A stretch of 64,000 nt of DNA from Mesonia maritima. GTDB taxonomy: Bacteria; Bacteroidota; Bacteroidia; Flavobacteriales; Flavobacteriaceae. Position 1 is the stretch's first letter, and every line of letters starts with the position of its first letter. The notes beneath the pieces are model-generated. The model was given only the letters and a program-made list of their open reading frames with translations. It had not been told where the DNA came from and did not search any database. A program made the position numbers and the translations under genes. Location: positions 30,943-94,942 of the forward strand of contig NZ_JBHLUA010000022.1 of assembly GCF_042433895.1 (NCBI RefSeq). The letters are read 5' to 3'. Positions 16,908-24,111 of this stretch are shown piece by piece.

Positions 16908-18272
16908 TTATATAAAATGATAGATTAACATAATGACCAACGCCACTATGAGTGGAATTAAATTTCGTTTTACAATGGAGAAAGTAGAAACATCGGCAAC
17001 TTCGGCAGTGGCAATTAAAACGCCCGCTACAGGAGAAACTGTTCTTCCCATTGAAGCTGAAAGTTGCATCGGCAAAATAATAGAGCTACTTTTTATTCCT
17101 AGTTTGGCGGCAATATTTGGGACCAACGGACCGAAAGCAAAAAATGACGCATTTCCGCTTCCCATTAACATTGAAGCTAAGAAAATCATCACGGTCATCA
17201 CGATGCCAATTCCTACACCGCCCAAACCGATATTTTGAGAAAGGTTTATCAATCCATCAATAAAACCAAGACTAATTAATCCTTTTGAAAAAATATCTGC
17301 CGCGATTATTAAAGTCACTACCGTTTTAAAGATATCTCCCATTCCATTCCAAAAAATCTTTAAGGAAGCTAATACTTCACGAATATTTCTTTTACGGAAA
17401 AATTCAAAAATTAAAGCGACAAATAGACTAATAAACATTGCCGTGGTCGTATCGAGTACAATTGGAGTTTCAAAAAAACTGAATATTTCAGAAAAAACGA
17501 TAAGCAGAATAAGCGGTAAAATTGGAATAATCGCATAATATAAGGGTGCGGTTAATTCTAATTTTTCTACTTTCTCTAAAGGTTTGTGCTTTTTATTTTC
17601 TTTTTTATCGAAGTATCGGTTTACAAAATAATAAGTAACCATCATTGAAATACTCAACGGAATAATCAACGGAATTTGATCTTCTAAAAAGAATGAAATT
17701 GCATCTTGATTTATAATTGAAGTTGCGCTTGCCGTAATTGCTGAAGCGGGACCAATACCAAAAGCAGTACAAGCCGTAATTACAGAAACTGCCGACAAAC
17801 GACTTACACCTAGATTAATTAGAATTGGAAAAACCGAAGCCATTAGCAACAATCCCAATCCTGCTGCCGAGGGAATACATACAAACAATAATTGGCCAAT
17901 AGGAATTACCAATGAAGCCGCGATATAAGGTTGTTTCTTAAATAAGGATAATGGCTTTAATGCAATGTAAACCAATGATTTTGAAGCGCCTATTTTTTCG
18001 ATATACGCTACAAAACCACCAATTGCCATAATCATTAATCCTACTCCTGCATTAGTATCGGCAAAAGATTCTTTCATATAACGAAATAAATCGAAGCCAA
18101 AAAAACCGGTTGGTTTTTCTAATGCAGGAACAGAATAATTCAAATAATAGGAAACCAATAGCATTGCAATACCGGATAGTAAAAGAACCGCATGCGGATA
18201 AAATTTCTTCACTAAAAGTATCGCTACAATGATTACAAAAACTACTGCTATAATTGGTCCTGTTATTTCCAT
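16908..18272 (-). CDS. dcuC: DcuC family C4-dicarboxylate carrier
   Basis: The 454-residue inner-membrane protein aligns with E. coli DcuC through most of its length: LMIMAIGGFVAYIEKIGAS, SAAGLGLLLMASVFPILINLGVSR, LLMGSGNASFFAFGPL and SASMGRTVSPVAGVL are recognisable counterparts. It has about 12 transmembrane segments. DcuC proteins export succinate or exchange C4-dicarboxylates; members beside iadA may instead import aspartate or isoaspartyl dipeptides, or export fumarate or succinate made from aspartate. Context (3 bases before iadA) supports a role in isoaspartate use; transport direction cannot be read from sequence. Confidence 0.88.
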   Translation of the reverse strand: MEITGPIIAVVFVIIVAILLVKKFYPHAVLLLSGIAMLLVSYYLNYSVPALEKPTGFFGFDLFRYMKESFADTNAGVGLMIMAIGGFVAYIEKIGASKSLVYIALKPLSLFKKQPYIAASLVIPIGQLLFVCIPSAAGLGLLLMASVFPILINLGVSRLSAVSVITACTAFGIGPASAITASATSIINQDAISFFLEDQIPLIIPLSISMMVTYYFVNRYFDKKENKKHKPLEKVEKLELTAPLYYAIIPILPLILLIVFSEIFSFFETPIVLDTTTAMFISLFVALIFEFFRKRNIREVLASLKIFWNGMGDIFKTVVTLIIAADIFSKGLISLGFIDGLINLSQNIGLGGVGIGIVMTVMIFLASMLMGSGNASFFAFGPLVPNIAAKLGIKSSSIILPMQLSASMGRTVSPVAGVLIATAEVADVSTFSIVKRNLIPLIVALVIMLIYHFI

Positions 18273-18297
18273 TCAAATAAATTCTCTTAATTACTAA

Positions 18298-19905
18298 TTA
18301 AAATGATGTTCCATCGGTTTTTGTTCCTGGAGAAAATAATGTTGCACTTACGCCACCGTGTTGTTCGAAATCTCCTGTAATATCAGGATTTCGAGTGTAC
18401 GATTCATTAGGATTGTTAGAAAGTGGTTCAATATCAAAAGAAATCACCACGGTTCCTTCAGCGTCTTGAATAGTTAATACATCTCCAGAATTATTTAAAT
18501 TTAAATCTCCTGTAGTTGAAGTTTGAACTATCGCTCCTCCAAAACTCCCTGTTGGAGTTCCACCTCCAAAAATTACTATGGCGCTATTAGCAGGGATTAC
18601 CGTTCCGTTTGGTATTACGTGTCTTGGTGTATCTGCATCTAATGCTTCGGTATCAAAAATTTTATAACCACTTACATCAAATGGTGAAGAAGAATTATTA
18701 TAAATCTCTATAAATTCATCTTCATTCTGCGCGTAAGTTCCATCTCCGTTTGCGTCACCATCTAAATTATCGTTGGAAGGATCGTAAAGAATTTCATTTA
18801 AAATTAATGGATTCTCAATATCGTCATCTTCCAGATTTATAGTGAATTCCTGATTTTCTGCTGCGATTGCGTTGGTTACCGCTCCTAAATTTACTTCAAC
18901 CGTTTCGTTTCCTTCAATATCGCTATCTTGAGTTGCGGTTAAATCGATTGTTGCTTCGGTTTCGCCACTTGGAATTGTAACAGATTGTGAAGAAACTGAA
19001 TAATCGGTATCTAAAGTTGCAGTTCCTGCGAAATTAAGATTTATAGTTACGTTTTGATTTGTCGCAACATTTAAGGAAGCTGTAATGGTAGAAACACCAC
19101 CATCTTCTGAAATCGTCATTGGTGAAGCAGCAATAAAAGCGGTTACCTCAACACTAGCATCTGAAATTACCCCTAATCTATTTTCTGGCGCTAATTGGTC
19201 GTAAATAGCTGCCGGAACAACTATATCTGGCGTATCTGGATCTCCATCTGGTCCTGGATTTCCACTCATATCTAGCATTTCATCTATTTGAAGATTGTTA
19301 CTTAAATTTATACTTGTAAAATTGTGATTTGGCAAATACAAATGACGTAACTCCGTGTTATTTGATAAATCAATTGATGATAATAACTGATTTTCATCGG
19401 CGCTCGCACTTCCTTTATAGCGAATTAAAGTAAGTTCGGGATTGTTGGTAACATCTAAATTTCCAATTAAATTGAAATTAATTTCTAGTTCTTCTAAAGC
19501 AACTAAATTAGAAAGATCAATTTCTTCTACATCGTTAGAAGTTAATACCAAATGTTGCAAGCCAAGAAAATATTCTATTCCGGTAAGGTCGGTAATTTTA
19601 GTTTCTGCAGTCGCTAAACCGGCATCAACTAAGGTTTGAACATTACTACTTGTTTTACTTAGTGAAAGTTCGCTTACTACGTTTACTTCATCTGGATCTA
19701 AATAATATTTGGTTTCATTCCCTTCGATTTCTGATGAGATTCCGGGAATTTCTTGAAATAACATATATTCTCCAAAAGCTTTATCTGGAATTTCTACTAA
19801 TTCCGTTTCTTCGATAGGAATTTCACCTTCAACATCATCGGTACTACACGAATTGAACGCTAAGAGGATAATTCCAAATAAAAATAGATTTAAAAACTTA
19901 TTCAT
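18298..19905 (-). CDS. Surface lipoprotein with leucine-rich repeats, Calx-beta and lamin-tail (LTD) domains
   Basis: The 535-residue protein starts with a lipoprotein signal; Cys20 is followed by STDDVEGE, an acidic stretch like the flavobacterial lipoprotein export signal, so it is likely surface-exposed. Residues 60-215 hold leucine-rich repeats (LQHLVLTSNDVEEIDLSNL). Residues 255-355 fit a Calx-beta motif domain (TITASLNVATNQNVTINLNF to VTIPSGETEATIDL). Residues 365-535 fit a lamin-tail domain (LNEILYDPSN, FIEIYNNSS). There is no T9SS tail. It precedes dcuC by 25 bases and is the second gene of the long leftward operon, suggesting a peptide- or surface-binding role, which is inference. 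Confidence 0.8.
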   Translation of the reverse strand: MNKFLNLFLFGIILLAFNSCSTDDVEGEIPIEETELVEIPDKAFGEYMLFQEIPGISSEIEGNETKYYLDPDEVNVVSELSLSKTSSNVQTLVDAGLATAETKITDLTGIEYFLGLQHLVLTSNDVEEIDLSNLVALEELEINFNLIGNLDVTNNPELTLIRYKGSASADENQLLSSIDLSNNTELRHLYLPNHNFTSINLSNNLQIDEMLDMSGNPGPDGDPDTPDIVVPAAIYDQLAPENRLGVISDASVEVTAFIAASPMTISEDGGVSTITASLNVATNQNVTINLNFAGTATLDTDYSVSSQSVTIPSGETEATIDLTATQDSDIEGNETVEVNLGAVTNAIAAENQEFTINLEDDDIENPLILNEILYDPSNDNLDGDANGDGTYAQNEDEFIEIYNNSSSPFDVSGYKIFDTEALDADTPRHVIPNGTVIPANSAIVIFGGGTPTGSFGGAIVQTSTTGDLNLNNSGDVLTIQDAEGTVVISFDIEPLSNNPNESYTRNPDITGDFEQHGGVSATLFSPGTKTDGTSF

Positions 19906-19912
19906 AATCAGT

Positions 19913-20779
19913 TTATTTTATAATTATTCTTTTATATATATTTTCTTCTCCTATTCCTACTGAAACAATATAAACGCCACTTTTCAGCAAGCTTACATCT
20001 ATTTTATCAGCAGGATTATTTTCTATTAAAACACGTTTACCCAATACATTGAAAATTTCAATTTTAGTTAAAGTATTACTAGGGGTTTCTATCGTAAGAA
20101 ACCCACTAGTAACAGGGTTGGGGTAAAGTGAAATTTTCAGATTTTTATGAAAAGTTTGAGTAGCTAAGTTCACATTAGAATATTCGCCTATTGTAGTTAC
20201 GGTATTTTCTAATGGATCGGCGCCATTACAATCGCCTTCAGTATCCAATACGTCTACGCCGTGAAAAGTCCATTCACTTTCAGTGAAAACAGGGTTTGGC
20301 CCAACATCATTATTACGAGAACCCCAAGAATCTGAATACTCCCAAGTTTCTCCCGTTCCATCGGTATCGCCACCAAATTGATCTATAACCACATCCCCGG
20401 CAATTTCCACTAATCGGTAAGAATCATTCCCGTTATGGCTAATATCATCGCTTACTTCAGAATTACTATCGGAAATATTTTCATTCGGAAATTCTGTATT
20501 TAAAGTTGCTAAATCTCTAATAAGGTAAATAAACTCATCGGTTCTAGTATTAAAAGCAGAAAGGTCGATGTCTACACCATCATCTGCCCAAGTTCCTGCA
20601 TTGGAACGTCTCACTAATTTATAATTATTTAAATCTACGGTTCCGCTAACATAGAGCTCTACAAATTTACTGGTATTACCGCAAGAACCGTCCACCACAT
20701 TGGTAATAACCAATTGCTGCGCGTATCCTGAAAGAGAAAAAACGCACAACAGTACTAAGAATATGTAATTTTTAGCCAT
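19913..20779 (-). CDS. Secreted LTD-like protein with T9SS C-terminal sorting domain
   Basis: The 288-residue protein has a signal peptide (SLSGYAQQ cut site), a lamin-tail-like domain (LVITNVVDGSCGNTSKFVEL, then VDLNNYKLVRRSNAG and DEFIYLIRD) over about 20-205, and a type A sorting domain from KISLYPNPVTSG to the basic end KRIIIK. It should pass through the type IX system to the surface. LTD domains in Bacteroidota surface proteins are often found in nucleases and adhesins; here no catalytic motif is visible. It is the first gene of the leftward run, 146 bases from the divergent MocR regulator, and 7 bases before the LRR lipoprotein gene, which also has an LTD domain. Confidence 0.8.
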   Translation of the reverse strand: MAKNYIFLVLLCVFSLSGYAQQLVITNVVDGSCGNTSKFVELYVSGTVDLNNYKLVRRSNAGTWADDGVDIDLSAFNTRTDEFIYLIRDLATLNTEFPNENISDSNSEVSDDISHNGNDSYRLVEIAGDVVIDQFGGDTDGTGETWEYSDSWGSRNNDVGPNPVFTESEWTFHGVDVLDTEGDCNGADPLENTVTTIGEYSNVNLATQTFHKNLKISLYPNPVTSGFLTIETPSNTLTKIEIFNVLGKRVLIENNPADKIDVSLLKSGVYIVSVGIGEENIYKRIIIK

Positions 20780-20925
20780 AATATATTTGTTTTTAATAAA
20801 AATTAAACTTGATTAAAACTAAATACTCAAAATTTAGCCTTAAATATTATTAATATCGTATCTCAAATAGAACAAAGTTTTTCTTATCTTTCGCATACCA
20901 ATTACTTTTAATTAAACATACCAAT

Positions 20926-22422
20926 TTGAAATTAATCACTTCTAAAATACTGAAAGAGTTCGATTTAAATTCTTTTAGAACTGACTTAAGTTTATATTTA
21001 AGAATCTGCGAATTCTTTAAAATGAAGATTGAAAACAAGGAAATTCCACCACATTCGTTATTACCTTCTACCCGAAATTTAGCAGAAAAACTATCGGTTT
21101 CAAGAAGCACGATTATAAAAGCGTATGATTTTTTAATTTTAGAAGGATTTATTGAATCAAAAAAAGGAGCAGGATATTGGGTAAGTGACAGAGAAACCTA
21201 TTTTTCCCCACACGAGGAAATTGATGAAGAAATAAATTATCCTGAACTTTCCAAAAAAGGAAAATCTTTTCAAGAAAATGTTTCGCTCATCAATAGTACT
21301 TCTGAAAAATTTGTAGCCTTTAGACCAGGCTTACCGCCACTTGATATTTTTCCGGTAAATCAATGGAAAAAACTTTCAAACTTGTATTGGCGAAATATAA
21401 AATCTTCCGCACTTTCCTATTCTGATTCTTCCGGAATTGAAGCACTAAAAAAAAATATCGCCAATTACCTTAACCTTATTCGTGGAATAAAATGCGATCA
21501 TCATCAAGTCATAATTGTGTCCGGTTCGTTGCAGTCACTTTATTTAGTAGGAAATGCGCTTCTAAATACCGGTGATACGATGGTTATGGAAAATCCTACT
21601 TTTCCGAATGTTCATTCTATTTTTAGAAGTTTGCAAGCTAACATAAAAGCGCTACCGATTGATGATGAAGGAATTATGCTAGACAAATTGCAATTAACCG
21701 AAAAAGAAAAACCTAAATTATTGCACGTTACGCCTTCGAATCATTACCCAACAGGAATTCAAATGAGTAAAAAAAGAAAACTGGAAGTGTTAGAATGGGC
21801 GCATAAAAACGAAAGCATTATTATTGAGAATGATTATGATCACGAAATTAGCAATTGGCGCACTAAAAACGAATCGCTTTTCAGTTTAGATCACGAAAAC
21901 CGTACGGTTTATTTAGGAACTTTTAATAGATTATTGCATCCATCTATTCGCTTAGGGTATATGGTTGTTCCCTATTATTTGCTTGAAGTCATTAAAGCGC
22001 TACAAAAACATTCGCACCGTTTTGTTTCACCCTCCAATCAGGTAGTAATGAGTCAATTTATTGAAAAAAATCATCTTTATAATCATGTAAAAAATGTGGT
22101 CTCTATAGCTGAAGAACGAAAAGAAATTTTTCTTAAAAACTTTAAAGAGCATTTTAACGAAAATATCACTATAAAACCTTCGCAAGCACGAAGTCTTCAT
22201 ATTCTTGCAGAACTTCCCGATACTATTTCAGACAAAGAAATTTCCAACGTATTTTATCATCAAAATATTATTGCGCATCCTTATAGTAAATGTTTTATAA
22301 ATACTGAAAAAGAAGGACTTATATTCGGCTATTCCTGTGTGCGAAATCCCGTAATTTCAAAAAAAATAAATAAAATGGCACGAATTTTTAATCCTAAAAG
22401 TGAGGAACTTCTTCAACATTAA
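20926..22422 (+). CDS. MocR-type regulator: GntR DNA-binding domain fused to an aminotransferase fold lacking the PLP lysine
   Basis: Residues 1-85 are a winged-helix GntR domain (SLLPSTRNLAEKLSVSRSTIIKAYDFL). Residues 115-490 form a fold-type I aminotransferase domain, as in MocR, PdxR and GabR. I keep the TTG start at 20926, because the GntR helix 1 (LYLRICEFFK) precedes the next ATG at 21022. The PLP-lysine motif, normally GTFSK, reads GTFNRLLHPSIRLGY, so the lysine position is Arg335; the PLP-nitrogen aspartate is kept in ENDYDHE. The gene diverges from the IadA/porin operon at 20.8 kb, so it is the prime candidate for its regulator. Effector unknown. Confidence 0.88.
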   Translation: MKLITSKILKEFDLNSFRTDLSLYLRICEFFKMKIENKEIPPHSLLPSTRNLAEKLSVSRSTIIKAYDFLILEGFIESKKGAGYWVSDRETYFSPHEEIDEEINYPELSKKGKSFQENVSLINSTSEKFVAFRPGLPPLDIFPVNQWKKLSNLYWRNIKSSALSYSDSSGIEALKKNIANYLNLIRGIKCDHHQVIIVSGSLQSLYLVGNALLNTGDTMVMENPTFPNVHSIFRSLQANIKALPIDDEGIMLDKLQLTEKEKPKLLHVTPSNHYPTGIQMSKKRKLEVLEWAHKNESIIIENDYDHEISNWRTKNESLFSLDHENRTVYLGTFNRLLHPSIRLGYMVVPYYLLEVIKALQKHSHRFVSPSNQVVMSQFIEKNHLYNHVKNVVSIAEERKEIFLKNFKEHFNENITIKPSQARSLHILAELPDTISDKEISNVFYHQNIIAHPYSKCFINTEKEGLIFGYSCVRNPVISKKINKMARIFNPKSEELLQH

Positions 22423-22511
22423 CCTAATTGGATTGGTTAACTTCTATAAACTGGTATGCTTTCGATTGGCGAGGTTTTAAATAACTTGCCCGATGATCAA
22501 TAATTTTTAAA

Positions 22512-23417
22512 ATGAAAAATTGCTATATCTTTTTTGGATTAATTCTTCTATTTATTTCGTGTGATGAAAATGATGTTTCTACGGAAGTAGATGAAGAAAA
22601 GATCACCGGTACCGGAGCTATTTATTATGACGAATATTCACCGCTGACTTCTAAACCTATAAATGTATTTTATCATATTCCCGACGGTTATGCGACTTCG
22701 ATGCCTATTCTTTTTGTTTTGCACGGCGCCGGAAGAAATGCCGCGGAATACAGAAATGCTTGGATAGAAGAAGCAAATGCGAAAAATATTATTATTATCG
22801 CTCCCGAATTTTCTGATGAAAATTTTCCCGGCGGAGATCAATATAATTTAGGAAACGTCTTTGTTGATGGTGATAATCCGTCAACACAAACTTTAAACAA
22901 TGAAGCTAAATGGACATTTTCACTTATTGAGCCAATATTTAATAAGGTGAAAAGTCTTATCGGAAATTCTTCTAACAAATATGATATTTACGGTCATTCT
23001 GCCGGCGCTCAATTTGCGCATCGTTTTTTAATGCTAAAACCAAACGCTAACGTCAATACTATTATCGCTAGCGCAGCAGGTTGGTATACACTTCCAGACG
23101 ATACAATTGAATTCCCTTACGGAATACAAAATTCACCTATCGAAAATATAGATGCTAGCAATTATTTTTCTAAAAAACTTATTATTCAAATTGGAACTCT
23201 AGATAATGATCCAAATTCTCCGGGATTGCGGCATAATTCTATAGTGGATATGCAAGGCGATAATCGCTATGATCGTGCCTATTATTTTTATAATGAAAGT
23301 AAAATGATTGCTGAAGAATTAAATATCAATTTTAATTGGCAACTTGTCGAAACACCAAATGAAGATCATGACTATAAACTGACAATTCCACAAGCAGCAG
23401 ATTTGTTATATAATTAA
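22512..23417 (+). CDS. Alpha/beta-hydrolase lipoprotein, esterase/depolymerase type
   Basis: The 301-residue protein has a lipoprotein signal with Cys17 (LLFISCDEND), followed by acidic residues that resemble an export signal to the surface. The alpha/beta-hydrolase core carries the oxyanion segment FVLHGAGRNA, nucleophile Ser163 in GHSAGA, a possible acid in GTLDNDP, and a histidine in NEDHDYK near the end. This is the arrangement of PHB-depolymerase/feruloyl-esterase-like secreted hydrolases. Substrate is unknown. It lies 89 bases after the MocR gene in the same direction and ends with its own terminator, so it may be cotranscribed with the regulator. Confidence 0.8.
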   Translation: MKNCYIFFGLILLFISCDENDVSTEVDEEKITGTGAIYYDEYSPLTSKPINVFYHIPDGYATSMPILFVLHGAGRNAAEYRNAWIEEANAKNIIIIAPEFSDENFPGGDQYNLGNVFVDGDNPSTQTLNNEAKWTFSLIEPIFNKVKSLIGNSSNKYDIYGHSAGAQFAHRFLMLKPNANVNTIIASAAGWYTLPDDTIEFPYGIQNSPIENIDASNYFSKKLIIQIGTLDNDPNSPGLRHNSIVDMQGDNRYDRAYYFYNESKMIAEELNINFNWQLVETPNEDHDYKLTIPQAADLLYN

Positions 23418-23435
23418 TTTCAATTTTATTGTATA

Positions 23436-23470
23436 AAAAAACAGCTACTAAATTTTAGTAGCTGTTTTTT
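23436..23470. terminator. Bidirectional Rho-independent terminator
   Basis: A near-perfect palindrome (23436-23451 with 23455-23470) with six A on one side and six T on the other, ending the rightward esterase transcript and abutting the 3' end of the leftward tRNA gene by two bases. It should terminate both. Confidence 0.88.
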
Positions 23471-23471
23471 G

Positions 23472-23545
23472 TGACCCCGGCAGGATTCAAACCTGCAACC
23501 CTCAGAGCCGAAATCTGATGCGCTATTCAGTTGCGCCACGGAGCC
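23472..23545 (-). tRNA. tRNA-Arg (anticodon TCG)
   Basis: The minus strand folds as a complete 74-base cloverleaf without encoded CCA: acceptor stem GGCTCCG with CGGGGTC (two G-U pairs), D stem GCGC/GCGC, anticodon stem TCAGA/TCTGA around loop TTTCGGC, T arm GCAGG-TTTGAAT-CCTGC, discriminator A. Loop position 33 is T, 34-36 read TCG and 37 is G, which gives Arg (CGA/CGN codons). It follows the yqeY-like gene by 18 bases in the same direction, so it may be processed from that transcript. Confidence 0.93.
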
Positions 23546-23563
23546 TATTTTCCAATTAAAATT

Positions 23564-24013
23564 TTAACTGGATAATTTATTCTTTACAATGTTTGAAATA
23601 GTTTTCCCATCAGCCTTTCCTGCCAATTCTTTTGAAGCGATCCCCATCACTTTTCCCATATCTTTCATTCCTTCAGCATTTGTATCCGCAATAATTTTTT
23701 CAACTTTTGCTTCAATTTCTGCTTCGGAAAGTTGTTCCGGTAAAAATTGTGCGATTACCTCGACTTGTTCTTCTTCTGGAATAGCTAAATCTTCGCGGTT
23801 TTGCTCTCTATAAACTTGCGCGCTATCTTTACGTTGCTTTACAAGTTTTTGAACAAGTTTTACCTCTTCTTCTTCAGTAAGTTCTTGATGGTTATTTTCA
23901 GTTTTCGCTAAAAGAATTGCTCCTTTTACTGCACGTAATGCTTCTAAAGCAGCTGCATCTTTTGCTTTCATAGCTGCTTTCATTTGTGTCATCACTTCTT
24001 TTTCTAAACTCAT
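23564..24013 (-). CDS. GatB/YqeY domain protein
   Basis: The 149-residue protein matches the YqeY family: MSLEKEVMTQMKAAMKAKD start, ALRAVKGAILLAKTE, EEVKLVQKLVKQRKDSAQVY and the end KMDGKTISNIVKNKL-like tail here read as ADGKTISNIVKNKL. This fold occurs as the C-terminal tail of GatB and can bind tRNA. Stand-alone function is not settled. The position after ftsZ and before a tRNA gene is common in Bacteroidota. A terminator lies between ftsZ and this gene, so it probably has its own promoter in the ~100-base gap, or depends on read-through. Confidence 0.88.
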   Translation of the reverse strand: MSLEKEVMTQMKAAMKAKDAAALEALRAVKGAILLAKTENNHQELTEEEEVKLVQKLVKQRKDSAQVYREQNREDLAIPEEEQVEVIAQFLPEQLSEAEIEAKVEKIIADTNAEGMKDMGKVMGIASKELAGKADGKTISNIVKNKLSS

Positions 24014-24058
24014 CGCTTGATTTATTTTGAAATGCGAAGATAGTTATTCTAATGAAAA

Positions 24059-24090
24059 ACCCGAAGATAATTCATTAGAAAACTTCGGGT
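24059..24090 (-). terminator. Terminator of the division/cell-wall operon
   Basis: An 8-bp stem (24059-24066 with 24083-24090, sequence ACCCGAAG/CTTCGGGT) with a 16-base AT-rich loop; in the leftward direction it is followed by TTTTTCATT. It lies 21 bases after the ftsZ stop and marks the end of the dcw transcript. Confidence 0.8.
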
Positions 24091-24111
24091 GATTCATCGC
24101 CTATCAATCAA

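Noticed and set aside
18052..18276. 74-codon leftward frame at the dcuC start
   Set aside because: Same strand but shifted frame inside dcuC; no independent support.
20850..21110. 86-codon leftward ORF
   Set aside because: It is antisense to the DNA-binding domain of the MocR gene, which is strongly supported by motifs.
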